DNA from: Neoechinorhynchus agilis
Lineage: Eukaryota; Acanthocephala
DNA length: 57,940 nucleotides
NCBI GenBank assembly: GCA_051530055.1
Contig: JBMGUZ010000014.1
Location: forward strand, 1-57,940
Direction of reading: 5' to 3'
This document shows, piece by piece, positions 31,745-42,764 of this stretch (position 1 is the stretch's first letter; every line of letters begins with the position of its first letter). The position numbers and the translations under genes were made by a program. The notes under the pieces were generated by a model, which was not told the origin of the DNA, searched no databases, and saw nothing but the letters and a program-made list of their open reading frames with translations.

Positions 31745-32860
31745 TTGTACTTAAAAATAAAGACTGTAGTGAATCTTGCAATGAGAATTGGAAATAGTAA
31801 AGCAAAAGCTGCCAATAGAAATCAGAAAATGCCAAATGGTCAGTTGATTGAGTGAACGTGGGTGGAGAGACGAAAGGATGCCACAGAGAAATTTTCTTAG
31901 AAGTTTAGAAGACAGCGTGGTTTAAAAATAAAGTAAAAAGGAGTTTAAATTAATACATATAAGAAAAAGTTGATAAGTAGAAATGGAGCAAAAATAAAGA
32001 AAATTTACAGAGAAAGTGGCATAAGATACCGCAAAGTCCGACAAAGATATTGATACCATGAAAATGCTAATAAAGCGAATAAGTAACATTATGCGGAGCG
32101 CTTAGGTTTTTCATCAGTACAATGAAGAAGCAAAAACATGTGAGCAAAAATCTGTTGTTTTTGGACATTTTTTTAATTTCTTTTCGACTCTGCAAAGCAA
32201 CCCTCGGTATTGATCATTTCGTTCTCTTCAAATCCCATTACGCGCAGTTAACAGGTATCGATTACACGTAATTATATTCCCATCTTCCCTTCTCTGCTTT
32301 TCGCAAGAACAAAAGACGACGTTCCCTTCTAATTTAAATCTTTCAAGTAATTTTCCTTTCATTCTACCGGAAATTTGTGAATAACGTTGCCTTCGTGTGA
32401 CATATAAAGTCAAGTGGCATCTTAAATCAATTTTTAAATCATAAATTTAAGCCCTTTAAAAGCGCAGAACACGTTGCAGATTGCAAAGGTTTCTATTATT
32501 TGCTATCTTGCGTCTATTTTTACTTACATCGTCGAAAGTGTTCAGAGAACTGTAGGGAAAGCATTGAAAATCAATAAGTGTTGCTTTACAGGCGTAAAGT
32601 CGTTTTAGGGTACAATAATTTTCACTGATTTTACAAAAGATTTGCAAAGACGGCAATTTGAGCTTACAAAAAAGTGCAGTGCTTACTTTCCCTTGTGTTG
32701 AGCGTTTTACAATAACGTCAGAAACGAAATCTCACCATTGTCATTTTCGCTCTCTCCTGACTATTTACTGTATGTGTTTATTTTGAATGTTCAATGCTGC
32801 ATTTCGTGAGTCGTTGTATTTGCTTGAATCAGTCAGAATGAATACATCATCCGCGTGACG
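31745..32860. other. AT-rich region without recognised genes
   Basis: About 1.1 kb with only short chance frames on both strands. No RT, zinc-finger, rRNA or tRNA signature was found. It may be non-coding flank carried in with one of the inserted elements. Confidence 0.4.
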
Positions 32861-33330
32861 CACCCAGCGTGAATCTCGCCTTCAACAACGCATTGTACGA
32901 GACCGTACGTCGCACGCATCAGAGAAACAACAATAGGGCACCGCACTCGTTCATCATCCAATATAACGAAAATGTTCGTCGCGAGCACCAGAGAAACTTC
33001 AAAAACGTAACAACTGCGTTCATCAACGTAGAAACGAGACCAAACGTCACAAGCGGTAGAGAAAAGCTACAACAACGCAGCGATTGCGTTCATAAACAAC
33101 GGAGGGGACGATACCCGATGTTGCGAGCATCAGAAAGGCAACAATGTAGCGAGCGCGTACAAAGGCACAGAGGGGACGAGACCCAACGTCGCGCGTGTAA
33201 GAGAAACAACGACAGCGCGAAGCTTGCATTCATCAACGGAAGAACGAGACCGTACGTCGCAAGCGGCAGAGAAAAGAAGCTACAACAACGCAGTGATCGC
33301 CGTTCATAAAAAACGCGGGGATCGATACTG
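32861..33330 (+). repeat. imperfect tandem repeats, ~65-70 bp unit, GC-richer
   Basis: Repeated words GCGTTCATCAACG, GAGACCGTACGTCGC, AGCGG(C/T)AGAGAAAAG and CTACAACAACGCAG(C/T)GAT recur at irregular 60-70 bp spacing. The composition is clearly GC-richer than the flanks. A 146-codon plus-strand frame (32869-33309) exists only because the repeat lacks stops; it is rich in Arg/Gln/Asn and is not convincing as a protein. Confidence 0.65.
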
Positions 33331-33397
33331 GATGCAGCGAGCATGATGATTTATTTTTTATTTCGCGCTCTGTATGTACATACAATTCGCTTGTTCC

Positions 33398-33431
33398 AAT
33401 TCTTTATTATCATCATCATCATCATCATCGT
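33398..33431 (-). repeat. triplet microsatellite tail of LINE-B
   Basis: ATC repeats on the plus strand, reading (GAT)n then AATAA on the minus strand. It sits at the 3' end of LINE-B, just as (AAT)n sits at the 3' end of LINE-A, so triplet-repeat tails look characteristic of this LINE group here. Confidence 0.75.
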
Positions 33432-33616
33432 TGTATGTTGCTTCCTTCCCGATTTCAATTTGGCGATCTCTGAGCCTCCAGATCAGGCCCGAAGTAACTT
33501 AGCAGCCAAAAACAAAAAACTTATTGAGGAGTACATAATATATATACGGAATATATATGGTTACACAACAAAAATATTCAATAACAAATAAATGGCTCTT
33601 AATAGTATATTTAATT

Positions 33617-34456
33617 TTATACATATATCTTAATTGTATATCCTAGTATTTGATTGTCGCCTCGTTTCCCATGATTTAATCGTTCCAATATGTCACAGTA
33701 CACCCATTTATCCCTCATTGAACATCCTCTCAAGTCATCGAAAGCCAGAAGCCTCTTCAAAATCGCTAGCGGGTTACATATCATAAAACCAAGCCAATGA
33801 ATCCTTTTTACGATGGATGCGACTTCAGATGAAAATTGATCCCTAGCACTAGAACATTTGGTAACTTTCATCAGTTGTGTGCGAGAATCTTCTAAAAATT
33901 TAACAAACATCAGCTTACGAGCCGAGTTTGAATTCGTCAGAGGGACCAGTGTTGTCTTCCTCCTATTAGTGCTGAGATTAGCATTCCTTAGACAAACAGC
34001 CAGTTCGCATAGCACTGAATCCACTAAATTGCATAAAAATTCTCTTTTCTTATGATAAATAAAAAAGAAAATATCATCTGCATAAAATAAAACTTTCACA
34101 CTGGATAACGTTTTCAGTTTATTGTGAATACCGATCATACAAATTAAAAATAAAGTAAGGGACAACGGCGAACCCGGCGGTACCCCTAAGTTCGAATAAA
34201 AATGGCCTTTTAAAGGATCAACCTCCAAAAAATACGCCTCCGATTCCATAAAGAACTGAATACTACATAGAAGCTTATTAGGCAGCTTCAAGTCGAAAAA
34301 TGTCTTATAGATAAAATTTCTGCTAAAAGCATTGAACGCCTTATTTACGTCCACTTGTAGTAAAATTTTGTTAACTCTCAGCACCGATTTCTGGAGGTCC
34401 CATAACTCATTTATTAACGTCCCCACTCCCTTCTCAATCGCAAAACCATGAAGCAT
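33617..34456 (-). CDS. LINE-B reverse transcriptase fragment
   Basis: 279 codons containing LHGFAIEKGVGTLINEL, LLQVDVNKAFNAFSRNF, LGVPPGSPLSLTLFLICM and VLFYADDIFFFIY, which are RT motifs A, B and C. They align in order with the LINE-A RT (FFHGFIRGKG, QLDINKAFDALD, GVPQGSPLSPTLF, VYADDIFLF). Q to P in the motif-B GVPQGSPLS and L-for-P in LSLTL are likely damaging. It stops about 190 bp before the triplet tail. Confidence 0.82.
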   Translation of the reverse strand: MLHGFAIEKGVGTLINELWDLQKSVLRVNKILLQVDVNKAFNAFSRNFIYKTFFDLKLPNKLLCSIQFFMESEAYFLEVDPLKGHFYSNLGVPPGSPLSLTLFLICMIGIHNKLKTLSSVKVLFYADDIFFFIYHKKREFLCNLVDSVLCELAVCLRNANLSTNRRKTTLVPLTNSNSARKLMFVKFLEDSRTQLMKVTKCSSARDQFSSEVASIVKRIHWLGFMICNPLAILKRLLAFDDLRGCSMRDKWVYCDILERLNHGKRGDNQILGYTIKIYV

Positions 34457-35278
34457 TTAGGGATAAGATTTTTTTCTACTTAGAATCCCCAACAATTCGT
34501 CATTTATTACTTTCTCCATGAGAGAAATGATAGGATTTTGAATCGATATGAACCTGACATCACTCGGGGCTTTATCTTTTCTTCGACTTTACTTATGATG
34601 ACCTTCCTCTATACATTGACCTTGCATAAGTCATCAACGGTCAGACGTTCCGGCATACGGTATAGTATCTTAATTTTCACATCCTCACAAATCAAGTCAA
34701 AAATCTTAGGATAAACTGACAGTCAATTGGAAGCTAATTTCTAATTCCCCAATCGCATCGAGGGGAATAGTTATCCAAAGGAATAAAAGAAAGGTTCACG
34801 GATAAATCAAAACGATGATTCGATAAAATTTGTTCCATCACTGTGGGATATGAGACTGATGCTTTTAATTTTCCGAACCGTTCTCTTTCTATTTAGTACT
34901 GCACTCCAAAAATTCTTCGAAAAGGCTCTAGACTCGCCTAATCTTAATCTGCCCCTTCTGATACTTTCGTAAAACACTTCTTTATAAAAACGAATCATTT
35001 ACAAATCCTGCAAATCCGCAATTATCGCACAGCGATAAAGTAAACGTGCCATTTTCTACGGTCTATTGCGCCTTTCATGCGCAGAAGTCACTAAATGACT
35101 AGAAGTCGCTGCAGAAATCATCCTATTCAGCTCTTCCATCCTGAGTATGAAATATTTACATATGTCGGCTCGCATGCAGTCATTAAAATAAACTAACCTC
35201 ACCGCGTCATTCCATACAACTCTTGATTTAATATTCATCAATCCAAACTGGAATATAATCATGCCCCATCCTAGGCTG

Positions 35279-35525
35279 CTACCGTAGCCCCAAAAGAGTG
35301 TAAAAACCGTACAATTCAACCACAATACACTTCTTTTATAATATACACCACCCTGCTATAGCCGCCGTCCAAATCTACGTAATAAAACAACCTTAATAGG
35401 ACACCCGAGACCACTTGCACCCCATAAACAACACCTAAAATAGAACCAAAATTATAACTCGCATTCAAATTTGTCGGGGTTGGTAAATTTAACAAACTAA
35501 GCTTAACTATCTTAACCACCCATCA
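35279..35525 (-). pseudogene. cob: cytochrome b N-terminal fragment (mitochondrial)
   Basis: Minus-strand frame from about 35519 (GTG) reads LPTPTNLNASYNFGSILGVV, then VVSGVLL, YIIKEVYCG, then TGA (Trp in mitochondria) and IVRFLHSFGAT. This matches the cytochrome b N-terminus: the LPTP-N-NFGS-LG start, the first transmembrane helix, and the V-YGWI-R--H--GA segment with the haem-region His. AGG codons fall at typical Ser positions. It is cut after GAT by the LINE-B junction. It cannot be translated correctly in the nucleus. Confidence 0.9.
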
Positions 35526-35585
35526 AAAATCTTAGACCCCCAAAGCCCATATTTAAATAAACTTTTTGATGTAAACAACAGATAT

Positions 35586-35602
35586 TTGAAACTTAAATCC
35601 AA
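35586..35602 (-). tRNA. possible tRNA-Leu(UAA) anticodon arm within the NUMT
   Basis: On the minus strand TTGGA-TTTAAGT-TTCAA forms a 5-bp stem with a 7-nt loop whose central triplet is TAA, as in mitochondrial tRNA-Leu(UUR). It sits between two mitochondrial frames, a normal place for a tRNA. I could not pair a convincing acceptor stem, so this is tentative. Confidence 0.35.
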
Positions 35603-35636
35603 CTCATCCCATCTGACATTTGTTTAATTAACACAT

Positions 35637-35912
35637 CTAAGGCCATAAAACAAATAAAACTACCATAACAAGCCCACTTGCAAATAGACAAAAAAACATG
35701 ATTCACCGGTACCACATCATAATAACCCCATAAAACCCCCTGATAATAAGATTCAAACCCCTTATCATAACCCTAGAATCTAAACCGCTAAACACCCGAA
35801 TAAACACCCAAACAACTAAGTCTATAAACACGTAGTATAAGCCCCCTAATATGCTTAATAAAGAATTCCTATTCACCGTAGCCCCGAACACTGCAACTGC
35901 AACTATAAACAC
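35637..35912 (-). pseudogene. mitochondrial membrane-protein frame, perhaps an NADH dehydrogenase subunit
   Basis: With the invertebrate mitochondrial code this frame is open for about 92 codons and is strongly hydrophobic (FIVAVAVFGATVN, GGLYYVFIDLVVWVF, LVMVVLFVLWP), with roughly three membrane segments. It lies upstream of cytochrome b, where small nad genes often occur. I cannot name the subunit; nad6 is a guess. A further open frame upstream (36122-35913) is separated by one TAG. Confidence 0.45.
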
Positions 35913-36122
35913 CTAAAAAATAATAATTCTGGTGGGGTTAACAACACCCGACCACGCATTTAAAAATCACCTCTCTACCACTAACCAACCTGAAACAGAT
36001 ATCACAGCCAAAACATACATTATACAATACAAACCAGACACCCCGGCCACACCTGCGCTGGGGCTGATACCAACCCTTATCGCACCCTTAACCACTTTTA
36101 AAGAATAAATAAGACTAAAAGA

Positions 36123-36175
36123 AGTCATAGTTACGTCCACCGTTTACCCGCGCTTAAATTAATTTCTTCACTTTA

Positions 36176-36206
<31 letters not shown>

Positions 36207-37795
36207 CGTCAACACCGATTACAGCTATCGCAATGCTTTGTTTTAATTAAACAGTTGGATTCCCCTTGTCCATACCAGTTCTAGGCCAGCTGTTTAACGC
36301 TGATCGGATCCCCGCGCAAGAAGCGAGCGTACCCATCTGGATACGTCGAACAAACGCGGAGCATAGCTATCGCTGCCCACAGTACGCAGCACCAAGTTCC
36401 GTCCTCGAAATCGACTCTTTCGCAAGAGCAAATAACTGAGACAGATCCAAGAGTCGACAACATACCGCTTCTCGCGACAGCCCGGCCAGCTCAGCTTGTA
36501 GAGCCAATCCTTTTTCCGAAGTTACGGATCTAATTTGCCGACTTCCCTTGCCTACATTTCCCTATCGACTAGAGGCTACTCACCTTGGAGACCTGCTGCG
36601 GAAATCAGTACGAACAGGTACGGTCTGAATATTCTCGCACCCAGATTTTCAAGGACAATACGAAGCGCTCGGTACATCGCAGGAATCGCGCTGCATTACG
36701 GAACGTGTACCCTATCAACAGACGATCTAATTCCAGGGATAAAGTTCCTAACAAAGAAGAGAAAATTCTTCCCCAGACTTCGTATAGTTATTCTCTGGGA
36801 TTGCTCGTGTCACCACTTATGCTGAACACCATCTGCCCAAGAAGAACATCTGAATAGATCAAGCATAAACCGCATCCTGGCTCGGGAATATTAACCCGAT
36901 TCCCTTTCGATTGTATTGCGCAATGCAACACGCTTAATCACGAATTTGCACGTTTTCTTAGGATCGGCTGATCCATGTCCAAATGTTGTTCACATGGAAC
37001 CTTTCTCCACTTCAGTCTTCAATGCTCTCATTTGAATACTTGCTACTACCACCAAGATCTGCACTAGCGGCGGCTTCACTCCACCTCACGGTGCAAGTTT
37101 CAACACCACCGCATACGCCCTTCTACACGTCAAGCCATTTGTACATTTGTGTCTGGCATCGACGGTCAAGCATGGATATACGTCTCCAGCGCCATCCATT
37201 TTCAGGGCCAGTCGATTCGGCAGGTGAGTTTTTACACACTCCTTAGCGGATTCCTACTTCTGCGGCCACCGTCCTGCTGTCAATATCGACTGACACCTTT
37301 CATGGTATCTCATGAGAGGCACTTTTGGCACCATAGCTCAACGTTTGGTTCATCCCACATCGCCAGTTCTGCTTACCAAAAATGGCCCACTTGGTGCCAT
37401 CGCATTTACACCCGACACTCAGCAGCAGCATAAGCAACTGTGAAGAAGTGACCGAGCTTATTACCCATTTAAAGTTTGAGAATAGGTCGAGGACAATTCG
37501 TCCCCAATGCCTCTAATCATTCGCTTTACCAGATAAAACTGTCTTATGCAACACCAGCTTTCCTGGGGGAAACTTCGAAGGTAACCAGCTACTAGATGGT
37601 TCGATTAGTCTTTCGCCCCTATACCCAAATCTGACGATTGATTTGCACGTCAAAAACGCTACGGACCTCCACCAGAGTTTCCTCCGGCTTCATCCTACTC
37701 AGGTATAGTTCACCATCTTTCGGGTCTCAACATGTACGCTCAATTGCGAACAACAACCAACAGTACCTTGCATGTGCCATCCATCATAGGTGATG
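36123..37795 (-). rRNA. 28S rRNA, internal part upstream of R2 site
   Basis: On the minus strand it runs from GAGACCCGAAAGATGGTGAA (domain D3 region) through ACTAATCGAACCATCTAGTA, GGCACCAAGTGGGCCA, AACTTCGGAAAAAGGATTGG and CGCGGGTAAACGG to TAACTATGAC, just before the R2 site. It is interrupted there by 9.9 kb and resumes at 26175. The 28S 5' part is missing. ORFs drawn on either strand across this interval are spurious. Confidence 0.92.
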
Positions 37796-37872
37796 ACCCG
37801 GCTAACGGCCAATAACCGCAGCTGGTTATCACAATCATTAACAAACTCGCGTTAACTATGCTATCCAGCTTT
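37796..37872 (-). other. deletion scar joining 18S to internal 28S
   Basis: Between the 18S 3' end and recognisable D3 sequence of 28S there are fewer than 100 bp of unassigned sequence, probably variable 28S. No ITS1, 5.8S or ITS2 is present, and 28S domains D1-D2 are missing too. The 18S end itself reads GCGGAAGGTCAATAA instead of GCGGAAGGATCATTA, suggesting the breakpoint is within the last few bases of 18S. Confidence 0.75.
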
Positions 37873-37877
37873 ATTGA

Positions 37878-37928
<51 letters not shown>

Positions 37929-38014
37929 AATGGTTAAGTTCGGTAAACTTTTAGATTTCGCAGTGGCACTTGTGGCACCATGCAATCTATCCGAAAACCT
38001 CACTAAACCATTCG

Positions 38015-38058
<44 letters not shown>

Positions 38059-39740
38059 GTCAACGCGAAATAATGATTCGCGCTTACTAGGAATTCCTCT
38101 TTCACGAAGACTAATTACAATCTCCGATCCCAATCGTGAAGGCCATTTATGATTCCCTGTTCCTTTCGAAACAGGAATGCCTTTTGAAGCCTCCATTGTA
38201 GCGCGCGTGCAGCCCCGAACATCTAAGGGCATCACAGACCTGTTATTGCTCAACTTCGAGTGCCTCACGACACTTGTCCCTCTAAGAAGCGTTTTGACGG
38301 CGTTACCACTCAATAACAAGAATGATATGAGGGCTTGCTCGTCACACCAATTAATAGGCAAGAGTCTCGTTCGTTATCGGAATAAACCAGACAAATCACT
38401 CCACCAACTACGAACGGCCATGCACCACCACCCACCGAATCAAGAAAGAGCTGTCAACCTGTCAATCCTCACGGTGTTCGGACCGAGTAAGTTTTCGTGC
38501 GTTGAGTCAAATTGAGCCGCAGGCTCCACTTCTGGTGTGCCCCTCCGTCAATTCCTTTAAGTTTCGATTTTTCAACCATACTCCCCCCGGAACCCAATAA
38601 CTTTGGTTTCCCGCGGGGTGCCTGGCGATGCTTTGTTGTTGCAAGCGCCAGATGCCCAGTTGGCATAGTTTATAGTTAGAACTAGGACGGTATCTAATCG
38701 TCTTCGAAACTCTAACTTTCGTTCTTGATTAATGAAAACATTCTTGGCAAATGCTTTCGCAGTTGTACGTCCTGCGGTGATCATCGAATTTCACCTCTAA
38801 CACCACAATACAAATGCCCACGTTTATCTCTATCAATCATTACCTCGGCTTCCGGAAACCAACGAAACAGAACCAAGGTCCTATCTCATTATTCCATGCA
38901 ACAGTATTCAAGCAAGTCGCTTGCGTTAAGCACGCTAATTTTCTCAAAGTAGTTAATCACCTTCCCTTTAAAGTGCGCCTCCCAAACTTAATTGGGTCTT
39001 CGACGACGTAGGAGCAGCGAAATTAAAGAAGTGAATCTCGTGCAATGCTATACACGTCATTTTGTGACATGGCAGCGCACAGTTCATCTCCTGACTCCCA
39101 ACTACGAGCTTTTTAACCGCAGCAAATTTAACATACGCTATTCGAGCTGGAATTACCGCGGCTGCTGGCACCAGAACTTGCCCTCCAATCGATCCTCGAT
39201 AAAGGATTTTGATTGTTCTCATTCCAATTGCCGAATCCGAAGATTACGGCATCGTTATTTTTCGTCACTACCTCCCCAATCTGGGATTGGGCAATTTGCG
39301 CGCCTGCTGCCTTCCTTGGATGTGACAGCCGTTTCTCATGCTCTCTCTCCGGAATCGAACCCTGATTCCCCGTTACCCGTTACGACCATGGTAGTCGTAT
39401 AAACTACCAACGATAGTTGATAGGGAAGACACTTGAAAGACACGTCGCCTGCCTAATAAGGCAATGCAATCAGCATACTTTACCCAGAGTCAGCACAATC
39501 TGACGCCCTAAGACGTCATTGGCTTTGATCTAATAAAAGCACTTCTCCGCAAGTCGAAGCTACGTGGCATGTATTAGCTCTAGATTTTCCACAGTTATCC
39601 ATATCTGATTCGCATGATCCAATAAACCATGACTTATTTAATGAGCCATTCGCGGTTTCAACCGTATAAAGCATGAACTTGCACATGCATGGCTTAATCT
39701 TTGAGACGAGCATATAATTACTGGCACGATCAACCAGATA
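37873..39740 (-). rRNA. 18S rRNA, near complete
   Basis: About 1.87 kb on the minus strand. The 5' end is TATCTGGTTGATCGTGCCAG near 39740. Universal words include AAGATTAAGCCATGCATG, GAATGGCTCATTAAAT, CCAGCAGCCGCGGTAATTCC and GTAACAAGGTTTCCGTAGG, ending at GTGAACCTGCGGAAGG. Two oddities are visible: the near-invariant GGTTGATCCTGCC reads GGTTGATCGTGCC, and the last bases are replaced. The length is ordinary for metazoa. ORFs on either strand here are spurious. Confidence 0.95.
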
Positions 39741-40219
39741 TCAACCATTCATCACTAAACTTAAATCGCACTTGCTATTTTAGCAATAGTGCATCCGTGA
39801 ACCAAATCGTGGTAACAAAAACTAACGTGATTGCTACCGTCCACAATCTAGTGGAGGTCGAATAATAACAACCCCCACTGATACTTTCCCGACAATGCTT
39901 CAAGTTGTCGCGGATCTTATGTCCAACAACAACAACTAACTTGAATTTAATTTTGATTGTTAAAACAAATAATCATCAGCCAATAATTAACATCATCTTA
40001 TGTGACGTAATTATTTCCAATATCAACAAAGCTCCACCGAGAAATCAACCATTGGTTAATTTCAACTCTAATGTCAATACATCGTAGCACAATGGCTATT
40101 TCGTCTTAATTAGACGAGACAATTAAGCAAGCACCACATCACGGTTTACATTACCAAATATAATACTCAGCATAGCAAAAGCCAATGCAGGCATCGGCGA
40201 AACGACGGCAGACGGAGCA
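39741..40219 (-). other. putative 5' external transcribed spacer
   Basis: About 480 bp between the best promoter candidate (about 40220-40250) and the 18S 5' end, AT-rich and without coding content. It is assigned to the 5' ETS only by position. Confidence 0.55.
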
Positions 40220-40252
40220 GCCATCTCATGTATACCAAGGTTTTGAACCCTG
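40220..40252 (-). promoter_or_regulatory. putative Pol I gene promoter of the rDNA unit
   Basis: On the minus strand it reads GGTTCAAAACCTTGG, TATACATGAG and ATGG. The same core recurs three times in the spacer as GGTTCAAAACCTGGG, TATATATGAG and GGACACCC. TATA-like words just before a purine-rich start are common at invertebrate pre-rRNA start sites. Location about 480 bp upstream of 18S, on the 18S coding strand, supports this. It is an inference; no start site is mapped. Confidence 0.55.
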
Positions 40253-40639
40253 TTGCAAAAAACAGGTGATACAACGTTCTCAAAGGCACAGTTTCGGTTT
40301 CGAACCGAAACACAAAATATCTCAGCTTCAACCAAGAAGGATATTCAACATCCGTTTACGCCATTTATATGAGTAAACAATAGTTCTAACTGACCCGTAG
40401 GTCAGATAATTTTCCACGATCACATAACGCCATCAATTGGCATTTCCGCCAATATTTACAGCCCAACCACCAGCTACTTAGAGTTCAACAACATCTAAGT
40501 AAGCATTCATTAATCACATCAATCCAATAATGTGACCTATAAACCGCTAGCGCCAACTAACAGTTTTAACTGCCACCAATTTAAATCAATCACAAACACA
40601 ATATCAATGAATTGATTGATAGATTGACATCGATATGTT

Positions 40640-41338
40640 AATGCCACACGCTTCTCTGTCGCGCTCAGAGAGCTATCAAATAGGCCAACAACGTGAACCT
40701 TTTTGCACCGCAGGCTACTCGGACCAGCTCATAAAGCTTTCAATTATGTCACATTAGCATGAACCCTTTTTACCACATGCTTCTCTGTCGCGCTCAGAGA
40801 GCTATCAAATAGGCCAACAACGTGAACCTTTTTGCACCGCAGGCTGCTCGGACCAGCTCATAGAGCTTTCAATTATATCACATTAGCATGAACCCTTTTT
40901 ACCACATGCTTCTCTGTCGCGCTCAGAGAGCTATCAATTAGGTAAACAACGTGAACCTTTTTGCACCGCAGGCTGCTCGGACCAGCTCATAGAGCTTTCA
41001 ATTACGTCACACCATCATGAGCCCGTTTTACCACATGCTTCTCTGTCGTTCTCGGAGAGCTATCAATTAGGTCAACAACATGAACCTTTTTGCACCGCAC
41101 CTTTCTCGGACCAGCTCACAGACCTTTCAATTACGTCACATCATCATGAACCCTTTTTACCACATGCTTCTCCGTCGTTCTCAGAGAGCTATCAATTAGG
41201 TCAACAACATGAACCTTTTTATACCTCACGATTCTCGGCCCAGCTCATAGAGCGTTCAATGATGTCACACCAGCATTAACCCTTTTTTTATACCACATGC
41301 TTCTCTGTCGCGCTCAGAGAGCTATCAATGACGTCAAA
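40640..41338 (-). repeat. IGS array 1 of 129-bp repeats
   Basis: About five units, spacing 129 bp (anchor TTCTCTGTCG at 40652, 40781 and 40910). Each has a GCTTCTCTGTCG(C/T)(G/T)CTC, AGAGAGCTATCAA, AACCTTTTTGCACCGCA, CTCGGACCAGCTCA and TTTCAATTA(C/T)GTCAC series. These are classical rDNA spacer subrepeats. Confidence 0.85.
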
Positions 41339-41500
41339 GTCTAGCACAACCTTGCATAGCCTGTCCTATGCTTTGCCTTGAGAGGGACCCCGATGGAGGG
41401 TGTCCCTCATATATACCCAGGTTTTGAACCCCGTTCAACACAGTTACATTGCTTACGTCATAAGACTAAGCATTTTCTCAATTTTTAATATTTTTCTTCC
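41339..41500 (-). promoter_or_regulatory. spacer promoter-like duplication A
   Basis: Block with TAGCACAACCTTGCATAGCC, GAGAGGGACC and a core near 41400-41432 matching the gene promoter candidate (minus strand GGTTCAAAACCTGGG, TATATATGAG). Spacer promoters copied from the gene promoter are known in Drosophila and Xenopus rDNA. Confidence 0.6.
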
Positions 41501-41554
41501 GTGTACATGTCAATATTCGACATTTTTGCCAACCTTGCTTTCGTCACATACCTG

Positions 41555-42531
41555 ACACCTCTTGCTTCTCTGTCGTTCTCAGAGTGCTATCAATTAGGTC
41601 AACAACATGAAACTTTTTATACCTCACGATTCTCGGCCCAGCTCATAGAGCGTTCAATGATGTCACACCAGCATGAACCCTTTTTTATACCACATGCTTC
41701 TCTATCGCGCTCAGAGAGCTATCAAATAGGCCAACAACGTTAACCTTTTTGCACCGCAGGCTGCTAGGACCAGCTCATAGAGCTTTCAATTATGTCACAT
41801 TAGCATGAACCCTTTTTACCACACGCTTCTCAGTCGCGCTCAGAGAGCTATCAATTAGGTAAACAACGTGAACCTTTTTGAACCGCAGGCTGCTCGGACC
41901 AGCTCATAGAGCTTTTAATTACGTCACACCATCATGAACCCTTTTTACCACATGCTTCTCTGTCGTTCTAAGAGAGCTATCAATTAGTTAAACAACGTGA
42001 ACCTTTAACAACACGAACCTTTTGCACCGCAGGCTGCACCACAGGCTGCTCGGACTAGCTCATAGAGCTTTCAATTACGTCACACCATCATGAACCCTTT
42101 TTACCACATGCTTCCCTGTCGTTCTCAGAGAGCTATCAATTAGGTCAACAACATGAACCTTTTTGCACCGCACCTTTCTCGGACCAGCTCACAGACCTTT
42201 CCATTACGTCACATAATCATGAACCCTTTTTTACCACATGCTTCTCTGTCGTTCTCAGAGAGCTATCAATTAGGTCAACAACATGAACCTTTTTGCACCG
42301 CACGTTCCTCGGACCAGCTCACAGACCTTTCAATTACGTCACATAATCATGAACCCTTTTTACCACATGCTTCTCTGTCGTTCTCAGAGAGCTATCAATT
42401 AGGTCAACAACATTAACCTTTTTATACCTCACGATTCTCGGCCCAGCTCACAGAGCGTTCAATGATGTCACACCAGCATGAACCCTTTTTATACCACATG
42501 CTTCTCTGTCGCGCTCAGAGAGCTATCAATG
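41555..42531 (-). repeat. IGS array 2 of 129-bp repeats
   Basis: About seven to eight units of the same 129-bp family, with unit variants (GCACCGCAGGCTGCTCGG and ATACCTCACGATTCTCGG types). One scrambled unit near 42000-42060 carries a small internal duplication of the GCACCGCAGGCTGC segment. Confidence 0.85.
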
Positions 42532-42700
42532 ACGTCACCGTCTAGCACAACCTTGCATAGCCTGTCCTATGCTTTGCCTTGAGAGGGAAACAGATGGAGG
42601 GTGTCCCTCATATATACCTAGGTTTTGAACCCCGTTCAACACATTTACATTGCTTACGTCATAAGACTAAGCATTTTCTCAATTTTGAATATTTTTCTTC
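42532..42700 (-). promoter_or_regulatory. spacer promoter-like duplication B
   Basis: Second copy of block A, core at about 42600-42633 (minus strand GGTTCAAAACCTAGG, TATATATGAG), nearly identical to A through the following CGTCATAAGACTAAGC segment. Confidence 0.6.
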
Positions 42701-42764
42701 CGTGTATATGTCAATATTCGACATTTTTGCCAACCTTGCTTACGTCACATACCTGACACCTCTT

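Larger units (their letters stand above)
33396..35278 (-). mobile_element. LINE-B: 5'-truncated APE-type LINE
   Basis: Relative of LINE-A on the same strand. Its 3' end is a (GAT)n/(AAT) tail at about 33398-33431 (minus strand), and the RT frame is 34456-33617. Upstream frames (34998-34807 and 35278-35056) match the LINE-A stretch from LGHDLILF to KDFWSCILKRR. The body is broken by stops and frameshifts around 34460-34800 and 35000-35060. The 5' end meets mitochondrial DNA at about 35279. Confidence 0.8.
35279..36122 (-). other. nuclear mitochondrial DNA insert (NUMT)
   Basis: About 840 bp of mitochondrial DNA between LINE-B and the upstream half of 28S. Read on the minus strand with the invertebrate mitochondrial code it carries, in order, unidentified membrane-protein frames, a possible tRNA-Leu anticodon arm and the start of cytochrome b. 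The strand is T/G-rich. It abuts 28S after TAACTATGAC, about 12 bp before the R2 cleavage point, so it occupies the 5' junction of the compound R2-site insertion. Confidence 0.85.

Noticed and set aside
32869-33309. 146-codon Arg/Gln-rich ORF
   Set aside because: It is the translation of GC-richer tandem repeats lacking stops; no domain or conserved start context.
36535-39713. Many ORFs of 60-136 codons on both strands
   Set aside because: They lie inside 18S and 28S rRNA sequence; conserved rRNA words account for the region.
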